Part shown: positions 1-10,224 of the stretch, piece after piece
Numbering within the stretch: the first letter of the stretch is position 1
Layout: every line of letters begins with the position of its first letter
The notes under the pieces: generated by a model
Database searches by the model: none
Seen by the model: only the letters and a program-made list of their open reading frames with translations
What the model was told of the DNA's origin: nothing
Assembly (NCBI GenBank): GCA_036674765.1
Contig: JARVKI010000061.1
Location: forward strand, 1 to 64,000
Origin: Seiridium cupressi
Lineage: Eukaryota > Ascomycota > Sordariomycetes > Amphisphaeriales > Sporocadaceae
Length of the DNA stretch: 64,000 nt
Direction: 5' to 3'
Program-made: the position numbers and the translations under genes

Positions 1-72
<72 letters not shown>
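1..72. repeat. 72-base pure cytosine run at the contig edge
   Basis: The first 72 bases are all C, followed at once by ordinary mixed sequence. This is not the usual fungal telomere repeat (TTAGGG/CCCTAA). A homopolymer this long exactly at the edge is most simply an assembly or sequencing artefact, but a real low-complexity tract cannot be excluded. Confidence 0.95.
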
Positions 73-722
73 ACGGGACAAGGCTGCGTCTCTGCTGTGC
101 TGCGCTGGGTCCCGCGCTTGGCCGATTATCGACGGGACAAAATTCATTGATCAGCGCTCTCGAGGCCCGTGTCAGGCGTCACCCCAGCGCTCGGCACCTG
201 CGTTGGTAAAGGCGGCAGCTGCGAGCCTCCAACTCGCTTAGAAATGCGCCGGTGTCGCGACCTTCGACGAATACGTAGCGGCCACAGCTGCTGCCGAGGC
301 CGATCCTAGCTCCTGTGGCTGGTGGGCTGCCAGGGCGTGTGAGGTAACTAAAGCCACCGGCAGGCAGGTGCTGTAGGGAAGCCAAGAGACTCATGGCGGC
401 CTTGATATCGTAAAAGCATACTTTGTTCAAATGCGAATGTACAGAAGCTTTCTTTGGACGGACTCTGCTCTTCTAATAGGTAACTCTTAACACTCTCCTG
501 TATCGTCCGATATATTAGGATTTGCAGTTTGAGGGCTGGTTTCCATTCGCGCTCAACTCCGCCAAAAGTGAGCAAGCCCGCCGCGGCCATTTCCCAGCTG
601 TTCGTGACAGAGTTGCTAACTGCTCGGCGCGCAGTGCCCGTCTAGATCCTTGAATACTGACCACCTTCGGCTATGTGTTTTCAGCCGTGAGTCCGGGGCA
701 AGACTTCCATATACACAGAGCC
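73..722. other. Upstream region of the TRAPPC11-like gene; no gene seen
   Basis: Short open frames exist on the minus strand (179-590), but they overlap each other, have no recognisable motif and look like chance. The stretch probably holds the 5' untranslated region and promoter of the gene starting at 723. Confidence 0.5.
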
Positions 723-3700
723 ATGGACGACTATCCGGTCGGAAGTCTGGACCATAACCTGCCGTTACTGGTAGTATCGGGACTCAGTACCGGTCCAACG
801 AAACCGCTGGTCACGGATCCGGTCCTCAAGGAGCAAAGTGTGCTGATCCGCTCCGAACTTCCTCCGGTTGACACTCGAGAGGGGAGGACAATCCTGCAGT
901 ACATACAAGAGTCAGATGCGACGGAGCTGCCCTGGAATGGACAGGATACCTCGAGAAAGTACAAATTCAAGGTCAAGGCCATCGGCAGAGTAAGCAACCT
1001 CCTTCAGTCAGTCCTTAGGGCGAACCCGTGAACCTGACCTTGGCCACGTGATACAGGACTTCCTTCTACCGCCAAGGCGTGCCCGATTGCCTGAGGACTT
1101 CGAAACTCCCCTATCCCCGCCTGTCTTGCACTCGCCATTCTCGCCCCTGAGTCCTGGCTCGACCCTGTATCCAGATGGTCTTATAGATACGCGGTGGCTG
1201 GAGAAGCACCAAGGGTTAATACCGAGCATATGCCTATGCTTCTACAGCCTTACGTCTGACCCGTCATTGGCCACTCTACATGATAATCAGCTAAAGACGG
1301 ACATCAATGCCCTCAAAAATGCCCTTAGTCGGTCGGGCTACAAGTGCCGGTTGGTCGCGGTCATACTCAGTGACCAAGCCCCAGATGCCATGGGCGCATT
1401 TCAAGAGAGGTTGGAGAATATCAGATGGGGCACTGGGCTGGATCCCAAGACCTCCTTATTCGTCCTTCCGACTCGACGCTCCGAGACTGAGCTAGAAGGC
1501 GCTGTGGACAGCATATTGACCGCTGTCTTTGTCCAAGCAATCGAGTACTATCGCGAACTTGGCCGCCGTTCTCGTAAGAAGAAAGGCCGAGGAGTCGCCC
1601 CGCAACCGACAATTCCGCCCACGAGCGGCACCTCTCATACTTTGTCTCTTCAGGGATGGAATGCCCGCTATGATTTCAAAGCAGGAGTGTTTGCCGAATT
1701 CCGGCAGGAGATGGACGTAGCTTTACGCTCGTATGAGCAAGCCTATGAGACGTTGTTGGGGACAGACGTCCTAGAGACCATCCCAAGCTGGAGCCCACGA
1801 TTCAACCATGGGAGATTCATGTCAGATATGCTGGCATTCCGAATACTGCGATGCCTACTTTGGACTGGACAGAGCACCGCAGCGGTGCGAAGGTGGCAAG
1901 CCCACCGGCAGAGAATGTCCGACTTTGTGGATCGAAGGGGCCGGGGGACGCAGAACTATGGGTGGCAAGCTTGGGAGGCAAGATGGGCCGAGATCATGGC
2001 GAACTTGGTTGAAAAGGCCCAGTTTCCCGAGCTGGATCCGTCCACCACGACACTCTTTCGACCTCCAGAGAAGCTCTTGTCGGCCGAACGTTTACAGCCT
2101 TGGGAACTACTACACCATCCAGGATACTGGTATCGAGTCGCTGCTAGACACACTCTTGACCGCAGGAAACATGCACACGCGATACCCGAGGATTCTCGGA
2201 AATCTCCGGATCTTTCCGAGATATCAAAGTCCGCTGCGAAGGCCTATAATGCATTCGATACATACATGAGCCCGGAGCCATACGAAGAATATCCCTTGAA
2301 CGGTGTTGGAACCAATCATGCACAACTTGTACTGAAGTATCTCAACGCAGCCAAGGTAGAATTTCAGAAACGACACCAAGTTCGCTTTGTTGCAGAGATC
2401 GCTCTCGATGCTGCCAAAGAATTAGAACATCTGAAAGAATGGAAGCATGTGCTTGAGCTTCTCACACCACTTTGGCGAGATATGCTGTTGCGCAAAGAAG
2501 GATGGCTGGATGCCACAGAATCACTTAGTTGGACTCTTAGAAGAGCGGCTGCCGGAGCCGGTCATGGCGATCTGGTCGTTGCTATTGATTGGGAGCTTCT
2601 GAACAGCAGTAAGTCTTTGCATAACGGCCGTGTTGCTAAGAATGGTTAGAGCTAATCATTGTTAGGCTTCTCACGGCGGCCCAACTGGCATTACGATATC
2701 ACCAAATCTCTCGACAACGTCCAGGTTGACCAACGCCCAGAAGTGACGATCGACGATAATCACGTGAACTCCTTTCTCAAATCATCGTTTGTTTTTAAAC
2801 ATGAGGAGGGCAGGGCAGGTCGAACATGTCCAGCGCAGCTGGCAATCACGTCCACTGCTTTCTCGGGGAGCTCACCCGTTACACTGCAAGAAATCACAGT
2901 GACTTTCGAGGGCAGTGTGCGGACTTTGCATATCAGCCACGAAACAGCGACTGCTCAAGGCTCCGCTAGGAAGAACGTCTTCTTGACCCCAGTCGCTTTG
3001 AATGAGACAGAGACTCCAGATCATGATACGGGCGAAGAGTCCGATTCAAGTACACCACACAACCGGTCAGTCATTCTGCTTGGTAATGATGACCTGACCT
3101 TGCACCCGGGGCAAACAAGGGTGTTTGAACTGAGTTTACCCCTTCGAGAAGCGGGAGAAGCAAGAGCCTCGGCGGTATCTGTCACGCTAGCTCCCGCTGC
3201 TTTCAAGCTGAATTATTCCATGAAGATTCGTGAGGATAACATAGTGGGGGTTTGGTACACAAGCAGCGGAAGGAGAAAGGTCACCAAGACAAACTCTCAC
3301 ATTATCAAAGTGCTGCCCAGGCCTCCGAAGATGCAACTCAAGTTCGTTGGTGTCCACAAACAGTATTACGCTGGCGAGCCTATCGAGGTGCAGGTCGATC
3401 TCGTGAACGAGGAAGAAGTTGATGCCATTTCTAAACTAGATGTCCATCTCTACGGTCAAGAGGTACCTCATTTCAAGGCTCGCATTGAGGGTGGCACCGA
3501 GCAGTCAAGCATCGGAGAGGGTGAGGAGGCGAAGCTGGGTGGTCTCCCTGCTGGCACCATTGCAAGCTCAAAATCAACGACAGCTATCATCACAATCAAT
3601 CCGATCATCCGACCAACAGCTTACGATCTTACAGTCAAGGCATGGTACAATCTCATTTCTGATCCAGCTACGCCTATCGTGCAGACAGTTTCATTCCAGG

Positions 3701-4641
3701 TTAACGTCGTCAACCCCTTCGAGGCTAGTTATGATCTGGTTCCAAGACTGCACGACGACTCGTGGCCTAGCATCTTTGACCATGACAATATCCAAGATCT
3801 ATCGGAAGGCGACCAGGAAAACTCCCGTCGTGCGCTAGGCCTGGCTCAGAAGTGGTGTCTCGTTACACGTTTCGGCTCCTTTGCCGCGGAGGACCTTCGC
3901 GTCTTGGATTTGGATGTAAAAGTCATGGGCACGCACGGATCAGTCAAGTGTGTCGTTTCTAAAGACTCGAGGTATCCTGCTTCAGACATGATAATGACTC
4001 CTAGAACGATGGAAGAAGCAAGGTTCGATATCGTGGCTCAAAAATTAAGCTTGGATGAGCGAGCTCCTTCAACAGCGGACCTGGCTTTCATGATCAAGTG
4101 GCAGCGCGCATCTGCAGATGTCAACAGCCCTCCAAACACAACAGCCTTCCTACTCGATCCTTTTTATGTGACCGTATCCGAACCCCGAGTCCTTGGCAGT
4201 GTATCCTACTCGCGGACCTCGTCCCCATCGCCAGGGTCTTCCGGGGCTCCGAATACCGTCAAATCAACGCCTATAATCATTCTTGACATCACGATCGAGA
4301 ATCCATCGAATCATTTCCTGACCTTTGGTCTCTCTATGGAACCATCTGACGAATTCGCATTTAGCGGGTCTAAGAGCACAGCACTGAATGTACTCCCGAT
4401 TGCGCGAAGGACAGTGTCATATCGCCTACTGCCCTTGGTCGAAGGAGGTCAGTGGATAAAGCCGCAGCTGGTGGCAAGGGACAAGTATTTCCAGAAGGTA
4501 TTGAAAGTTATACCTACAGAGGGGATGAGAAAAGATGGCGATGGCGTGGCGATATGGGTGCCTGACAACCTCGAAGAGGAAGCCGAGAACGTTGGGCTAG
4601 AAGGAAAAGAGGATGAAATGAACAAGAAGACTGAGTCTTAG
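723..4641 (+). CDS. TRAPP complex subunit 11-like protein (Foie gras / Gryzun)
   Basis: A three-exon gene (723-989, 1057-2608, 2666-4641) encodes 1264 residues, normal for fungal TRAPPC11 homologues. Both introns are canonical: gtaagc...acag (67 bases) and gtaagt...ttag (57 bases). The ATG at 723 (MDDYPVGSLDHNLPLLVV) is chosen because the protein then begins with the hydrophobic strand typical of the family; the ATG at 673 stops after four codons. The middle region is rich in helices with aromatic residues (WLEKHQGLIPSICLCFYSLT; LQPWELLHHPGYWYRVAARH), matching the Foie gras domain. The last 600 residues are beta-rich and resemble the Gryzun region. In characterised systems the subunit belongs to the TRAPP tethering complex in Golgi and autophagy traffic. 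The assignment is from remembered family patterns, not a search. Confidence 0.85.
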
Positions 4642-4930
4642 GAGGCTCTCGTACGTGGTTGGATTGGGATGACGATTAGAATCTTTGTATCTCAATAATG
4701 AGTAACGCGAGAAATGTTAAGAGGGCATTCAGTACTTCAAATCATAAGCAATTCTGTTTTCGAAAGCGTACAGAACAGTAGTAGAAGGCGAACGTTTCAT
4801 TTGAATATTTTGGTTCCAGCCGACCTAGAGAATGCAATGCACACAACCTGGTTTCTATTCCAAGCACCAAACCCTGATTATGGTTCAGCCATATGCGAAA
4901 ATGTACGAAATCAGGCAAGCCTCTTCCAAA

Positions 4931-7148
4931 TTACCATCCAAGGCATGCGCGTATAAATTCCGTTGCTCTCTTGTAAGAACTAGCCTCCGAGACTGTGCCA
5001 TCTTGTTGGGTTGACGAAGCATACCCGTTGGAAGGCCGGCCGATCGTGGGATAGTTGGTCAGAGTTCCATAGTTGGGGAACTGGTCATCGCTTTCGGACA
5101 ACTGGACATCGACGCTTTCAACATCGACGGTGAGGCTCGGCACCAATTCGATCGGTATGACAGTGCCGTCGCTCTGCAAGTACAAAAGTCATGTTAGCAT
5201 CAAAAGAGACCAGAGGCATATTTGGGGGCGGGGGGTATCGGCTGGATGGCTCACCTTTCGGACCTCGACCCTTAGCTTTTGCTCGAGTAAAGGCACCACC
5301 GTCTTGTCCCCCACCGACGACGTGAGCTGCTCGATCGCCCGGTTGAGCTGGATCTCCGAGTTCGTGCGGCCCGTCGACGGCATGGCCATGACGGCCATGG
5401 ACCCGGCAACAAGGTCGTCGCCCAGCTTGACCTGGATCGTGCAGGGCAGGTCGAGCTCGGATCGCTCGACGCCAATCTGCACATAGTACTGTTTCTCCAG
5501 GCTCGGGTCGTCGCTGCTGCTCCGGGGGCGGTGATGGCGAGACCTTCGCTTCCGTCGCAGCGCCAGCTTGTTGGGCCCGTACAGCTGGTTCACCTGGCGG
5601 ATGACGAGCTGTCTCGTGCGGTCGGGGCTTATGGACCAGTCGTTTATCTCTGGGTATGTGTACCCGAACGTCTTGATCGCTGCTATGCTCCGGCCCGTGT
5701 GGAAGCTCTTGCCGTCGTCCTGGTAGAACGGCATCAGCGGGTCGTCTGCCGTCATCCACGTGCCCGGGGCCTGCGTGAAGGTTCCCCCGGTAATGTTTGT
5801 GGCCTTGCTCTGGTACGTGGCGTTGTAGTTGATGGCCTGCCAGAGCGCGAAGAGGCGGTCCACATTAGAGTGATGAAGCCAGCTGCCATGATGTTATTAT
5901 CAGGTTCGAAGGACGGAGCCCAGGACGGGGGGATGGGGTCAAGTTGACTTACAACACAGGGTCGAAGGAGGAATATATAACATTCTGCATAAAGATGCCT
6001 GAGCCTAGGTGAATGTCACCGTGTGGGTCTTCGATGCTTGGGCCTTGCTCTTTGGTTGTCGACATGACATCGAAATCTGTAACCTTCGACAAGACGCTAT
6101 ACTGAGTCCACATTAAGTTTCTTTTCTTGTACTCTCTGCAGTGGGCTCAACATGTCACTTACCACTTTATCTTGTAGATTACCGGTGTTTAGCCCCAAGT
6201 TCCCTTGGCTGTTGTCGCCGTGGATGAGCCTCTGACTACCGGTTGAATTCCAATAGACTGGACCATCTGTAGTCGTTGGGAACCAGTCTGGGTCATTATT
6301 GAGCGGAAACTCGGGCCATTTGAAGCTGTACAGTGGGTTCGGAACTGTCTCTTTCCCCTTTGGCGTGTTCACGTTGATCTCTGGCCATGTCGTGGAGGGC
6401 GGCAAGTTGGAATCGTCAGCCCAGTCCCAAAAGGGGATGCGGAATGATTCAGCAGCTGTCATGTACTGAGCGGCGTCATCTCCAGTGTACTCATTTGCGA
6501 TGTCCTGAACTTTGCGGCCCAGAATTTGCTACACTTGGGTTAGTATCTGATCGAGCAAGGTACGTGGGCTACACTCACCTCGTACAACGCGAGATATGGT
6601 CTATGCCATGTTATGAACGGGATTTCCTGTAGTCAACAAGTTATAAGACTCTTGAATTCTGGGGTATTGAGTCCCCAAAGAGTATACTGGTGGTTATAGG
6701 GCAGTACTTACGTTGTGGAAACAGTATCCCGTATTGCCAGTACCAGGACCTTTCCCAACGCCGTTCCAAGGAATGTAGGGCCGTCCATGTATACCTTCAC
6801 AGTTAGTATTGGTGATAATCCCCAGGAGGGTTGAAGTTTCTTAGTACCTGCGATTTGAAAGAATGATTCGGGGTCGTTCTGATCCAGTTGCTGCATTGCT
6901 CTCAGTCCGAGAATGTACAAGTCCCTACGCAGACGTTAGTATTGGCAAATGAGTGGTTGAAGAATGACCGCATACCATTGCGGACCACCAAGGGCCTGCA
7001 AATAGTTAATGTTCAATCTGGCTGGTCTTTGACCGTCGTCTGCTATTGCTGAGTTGAGTCCCGTTATTGGTATCCCATCTTGACTGCGCACCGGTATCGG
7101 AAGGGCAGCAAGTGCGGTGAGCGCGAGGCTCTTTAAAATAAGCATCAT
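4931..7148 (-). CDS. Secreted-type tyrosinase (polyphenol oxidase)
   Basis: Eight exons on the minus strand (6976-7148, 6848-6924, 6712-6794, 6579-6626, 6163-6528, 5953-6101, 5255-5882, 4931-5173) give 588 residues with all phases consistent. Type-3 copper ligands are all visible. CuA has IHGRPYIPW, YCFHN and TWHRPYLALYE, and the Cys-X-His of YCFHN matches the thioether-forming motif. CuB has PHGDIH and FWLHHSNVDR. The core ends at a Y-X-Y motif (FGYTYPEI), followed by a C-terminal domain of about 250 residues that in relatives shields the active site and is removed on activation. The N-terminus (MMLILKSLALTALAALPIPV) looks like a cleavable signal peptide, whereas many fungal tyrosinases lack one. 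The enzyme would oxidise mono- and diphenols to quinones, for melanin or phenolic chemistry. Two adjacent ATGs (7148, 7145) are possible starts. Confidence 0.93.
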
Positions 7149-9084
7149 GTAAGGTCAGGAATTAAGTGATATCTATGTTTCATGATCATGAAGCTCGAGA
7201 AAGGCTCTTGGCAGGATAGACATGGTTTGAATACTTTATAGTGGTAGAGTCCACCGCTCTTCAACGCCATTCATGATTCTGAGACAGGCACTGCATCACA
7301 GACACAGTCTTTGTTCTCGTGTCGAGTGATAAGGAGATCACATGAGGGGCAATCTCTATCTTCAAGGTCCGAGTTTGGATGATGCCAGATTGGTCATTGG
7401 AAACTGCAGCAAGTAATAACAGTCAATTTCTGGGCCTTGCAGCAGCCGTTGCAAGCAAGCAACCAGCAAGGTTGATACCGTTCGGTGCGACTGAATTCAC
7501 TTTCAAGCTTCCAACCAAGTGTCACAAAACCATCCTCCCCGGCAGGTGGGAGCGAATCATAGCAGGACGAGACTGATTGTATTGCGTGGGTCTATGGGGA
7601 GAAATTCGGATATCACACAGAAACAAGAATAGAGTTCCGCGTCGGATCAGAAGAAGGTTCGTATCGGAGGATTTATCCGTGGCAAACCTAATCATCGTAC
7701 GTCCCGTAGCCATGTTTTCCTCCAAATGAACTACGGGGAGCCGCATAAGCTGGCCAGTCAATGCGGCCAAGCGTTGACCAGCATACATCGGCGCATGGGA
7801 GACGGGAACAGCCACGTTGTGTCGTGTCGGAGACAGGACAATCCACAGGAGCAGGAGGTTGAGCCTCGCGTCTTACAGCAGTCCAAGCACCCGCTTGTCA
7901 TATTTGACCTGGGCGAGATTGATCGCCTCTTGTTGACATGATTGAAGCGGTCCGGCATAATGCTGTGAAAAGCCATCGAACCACCAGTGGGTCGCTGTCG
8001 GACTTGGGGTTCGCCATATCAAGTTGAGGAGATCCAAGCATGGTACGATGGCTCCCAGCCATGAGAGCTCGTCACATGGATGCCGCAGATACGGCGTACC
8101 GAGAGTAGATCCGTGCGACCGCTTGCGCAGTCAATATCTCATCCATTCGTGGCTAGTTGACCAGGATGGATTGTTCTTCGCAAAACCAAACGTTAATTTT
8201 GTGGTAAGTATTTTCGATAACATAGGGAAAGCAGGGACGGGGCGGTTCTCAGTGGCAATTATGATCAGTCGATTTAACGGCAAAACATGAATGGGGATGA
8301 AGCGATTTGACACTTGGAATACTGCGAGACGCACCATGGCCCAATACACGCTCCCCTTCAAAGACTGCAACACGGTTGATTAGCCGCAGCAACGGGTCTC
8401 TGCATGGAATCCAGGTTGACACAGCGTCTAGCTCTTCGTAGTTGTTGCTACAATCCATGGGCCATGGTCCGTAGCTCATCGGTACTCGGCAGCTCAATGA
8501 ATAACCTTGGAGCGGGATGGGAGTTTCGGAAGTCGGAGGATTCGGCGCTTCGGAGTGGCGCATTAGCTGGGATAAGATAGGGAATCCTGGCCAAGACTCC
8601 ACGATAGCAGGCTGAGACATATACTGCGATCTTTCTGGGAGCTTTGGGTCACCGTCGCCGACTATGAACACGAAACAAATATCACATGCAAAGCGCGCAG
8701 AAACATGACTCAAATAGTGGCCAGAACCAATACAAGCTAACCATTTGATGGTCGATATTCTTCGCCTCTTTTAAAAGCAATTCGGGGGTCCAATTAATCT
8801 GGGTCGTGGAAAAAGAAACTTTTGAGTTTCTGGGCTATACTCCGTACAGAAACTATTTTAGCCCGAACAGTCGATAGACATACATCAGTCATTAACAGTT
8901 GACCCCTTCCATCAAGACCAGTCCATTTTGGGTCACAAAGAAACATTCATAGTGATTGGTCTTTGCATGTGTCTTCCCACATGCAGTCCATGACACCGTC
9001 CGTCCAGTGGCGCTTCGATAAGCTTCAATGGTTCTGCCCACAAGTGATACTGTTGCATGGAGCACATCATAGGTGGATAAAATT
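7149..9084. other. Intergenic region between tyrosinase and aldolase; no gene supported
   Basis: Contains the tyrosinase promoter side (from 7149 upward). A minus-strand open frame at 8249-8713 (154 codons) begins at TTG, not ATG, and shows no known motif. No tRNA, repeat or transposon feature was seen. Confidence 0.5.
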
Positions 9085-10224
9085 TCAAAGCGACTTCTCA
9101 AGCAATACCAGATCCCTGAAGCCCTCTTTCCAGCTGTTGGCCTGCTCGGCAGTTGGCTTTGGCAAGGGGCTGCGTGCGTAACCGCCGTACCCCATCCACG
9201 ACTGCAGGCCCGACTTGACGCCAATCACTCCGCTCTGAATGGCCACCCAGTCGCCCTGTGATACGACGTCTTGCATCTCTTGTGCCTCGTCGTACTTGCC
9301 AGCCTTGTACAGCTCGATGGTCTGGAGGCAAGCCTTTGGTGCGATGTTTGCTAGGCCAGCTAGTATACCGTGTCCGCCCGCGATGAGCGACTGGATTGAG
9401 AAGTCCGCGGAACCGGCCAGGACAAGAAAGTCTGGTCGTTTGGGGTCGTAGTTCTTTGTCAGCTTTCGAGTAGCGGCGGCAACGCGGTTGAGCTTTCCAG
9501 TGTTTCCACACGTCAGTTTGACCCCGACAATGTTCGTATGTTGAGCCAGCTTCACAATGATATCGGAGGACAGGTCCATGCCATTTACGGCGCCGGGGTA
9601 ATTGTAGATAATGAGTGGGATAGGAGATGCGTCGGCGACGGCGTTAAAGTATTCCACAACTGTCTTGGACGATGGTGCAAAAAGACCAGCGTAGTACGAT
9701 GGAGGCAACACGAGAGCGTAGTCACCGCCGCTCTTGGAGGCATCCTTGCAGAGCTGGATGGCTTCACGCGTGCTCTGAGCGCCGCAGCCCACAATGACTG
9801 GCAACTCCCTGAAGCCGGCGGCATCAAGGGCTTTTCTGGTTGTCGAAGTGACCAGGCAACGCTCTTCGCGAGTCAAGTGTACGGCTTCTCCGTTTGACCC
9901 CTGAGTGGCCAGTCCGGTTACACCAGCTTGGGCAAGTCGTACAGCATGGCGGCCGATGCTGTCCGTGTCCACGTCCTCCGAGTCGGGGTCAAAGAAGCAA
10001 ACAGTGGGAACGTATACGCCAGGAACAAGCGGCCGCGCCATTTTGAAGTCTTCCTCCAAGGATGTGCTGTCAAATGAGCTGCTGAGCGGCGACTGAGATT
10101 CTGCTGGCGTAATTGAGCCCAACCTCAGCGATGAAGAAGGGGGAGAGCGCAAGTTTGAAGGAATTCTTTCAGACCAGGCTGAATAACCAGCTGCTGGGGA
10201 TGGTGCATCGATGTGAGGTGTCAT
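9085..10224 (-). CDS. DapA/dihydrodipicolinate-synthase-family class I aldolase
   Basis: A single-exon gene encodes 379 residues from the ATG at 10224, or 318 residues from the internal ATG at 10041 (MARPLVPGVYVPTVCFF). The shorter form matches the usual 300-320 residue length, and the first 61 residues (Ser/Pro-rich) have no counterpart that I know. Family signs are TQGSNGEAVHLTREER near the N-terminus, IIYNYPGAVNGMD carrying the conserved tyrosine, and VGVKLTCGN carrying the Schiff-base lysine. Fungal members of this TIM-barrel family include 2-keto-3-deoxy-L-galactonate aldolase of pectin catabolism and 4-hydroxy-2-oxoglutarate-type aldolases. The sequence does not decide between them, and a biosynthetic dihydrodipicolinate role is unlikely because fungi make lysine through alpha-aminoadipate. 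Confidence 0.85.
   Translation of the reverse strand: MTPHIDAPSPAAGYSAWSERIPSNLRSPPSSSLRLGSITPAESQSPLSSSFDSTSLEEDFKMARPLVPGVYVPTVCFFDPDSEDVDTDSIGRHAVRLAQAGVTGLATQGSNGEAVHLTREERCLVTSTTRKALDAAGFRELPVIVGCGAQSTREAIQLCKDASKSGGDYALVLPPSYYAGLFAPSSKTVVEYFNAVADASPIPLIIYNYPGAVNGMDLSSDIIVKLAQHTNIVGVKLTCGNTGKLNRVAAATRKLTKNYDPKRPDFLVLAGSADFSIQSLIAGGHGILAGLANIAPKACLQTIELYKAGKYDEAQEMQDVVSQGDWVAIQSGVIGVKSGLQSWMGYGGYARSPLPKPTAEQANSWKEGFRDLVLLEKSL

Noticed and set aside
1..72. Telomere
   Set aside because: Pure C, not a TTAGGG/CCCTAA array.
5118..5759. Long minus-strand frame (213 codons) and a plus-strand frame (5531-5947) inside the tyrosinase
   Set aside because: Both overlap the exon that carries the tyrosinase C-terminal domain in its correct frame; Arg/Pro-rich shadow composition.
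8249..8713. 154-codon minus-strand frame
   Set aside because: Starts at TTG, has no in-frame ATG near its start, and no splice signals linking it to an upstream exon were found.
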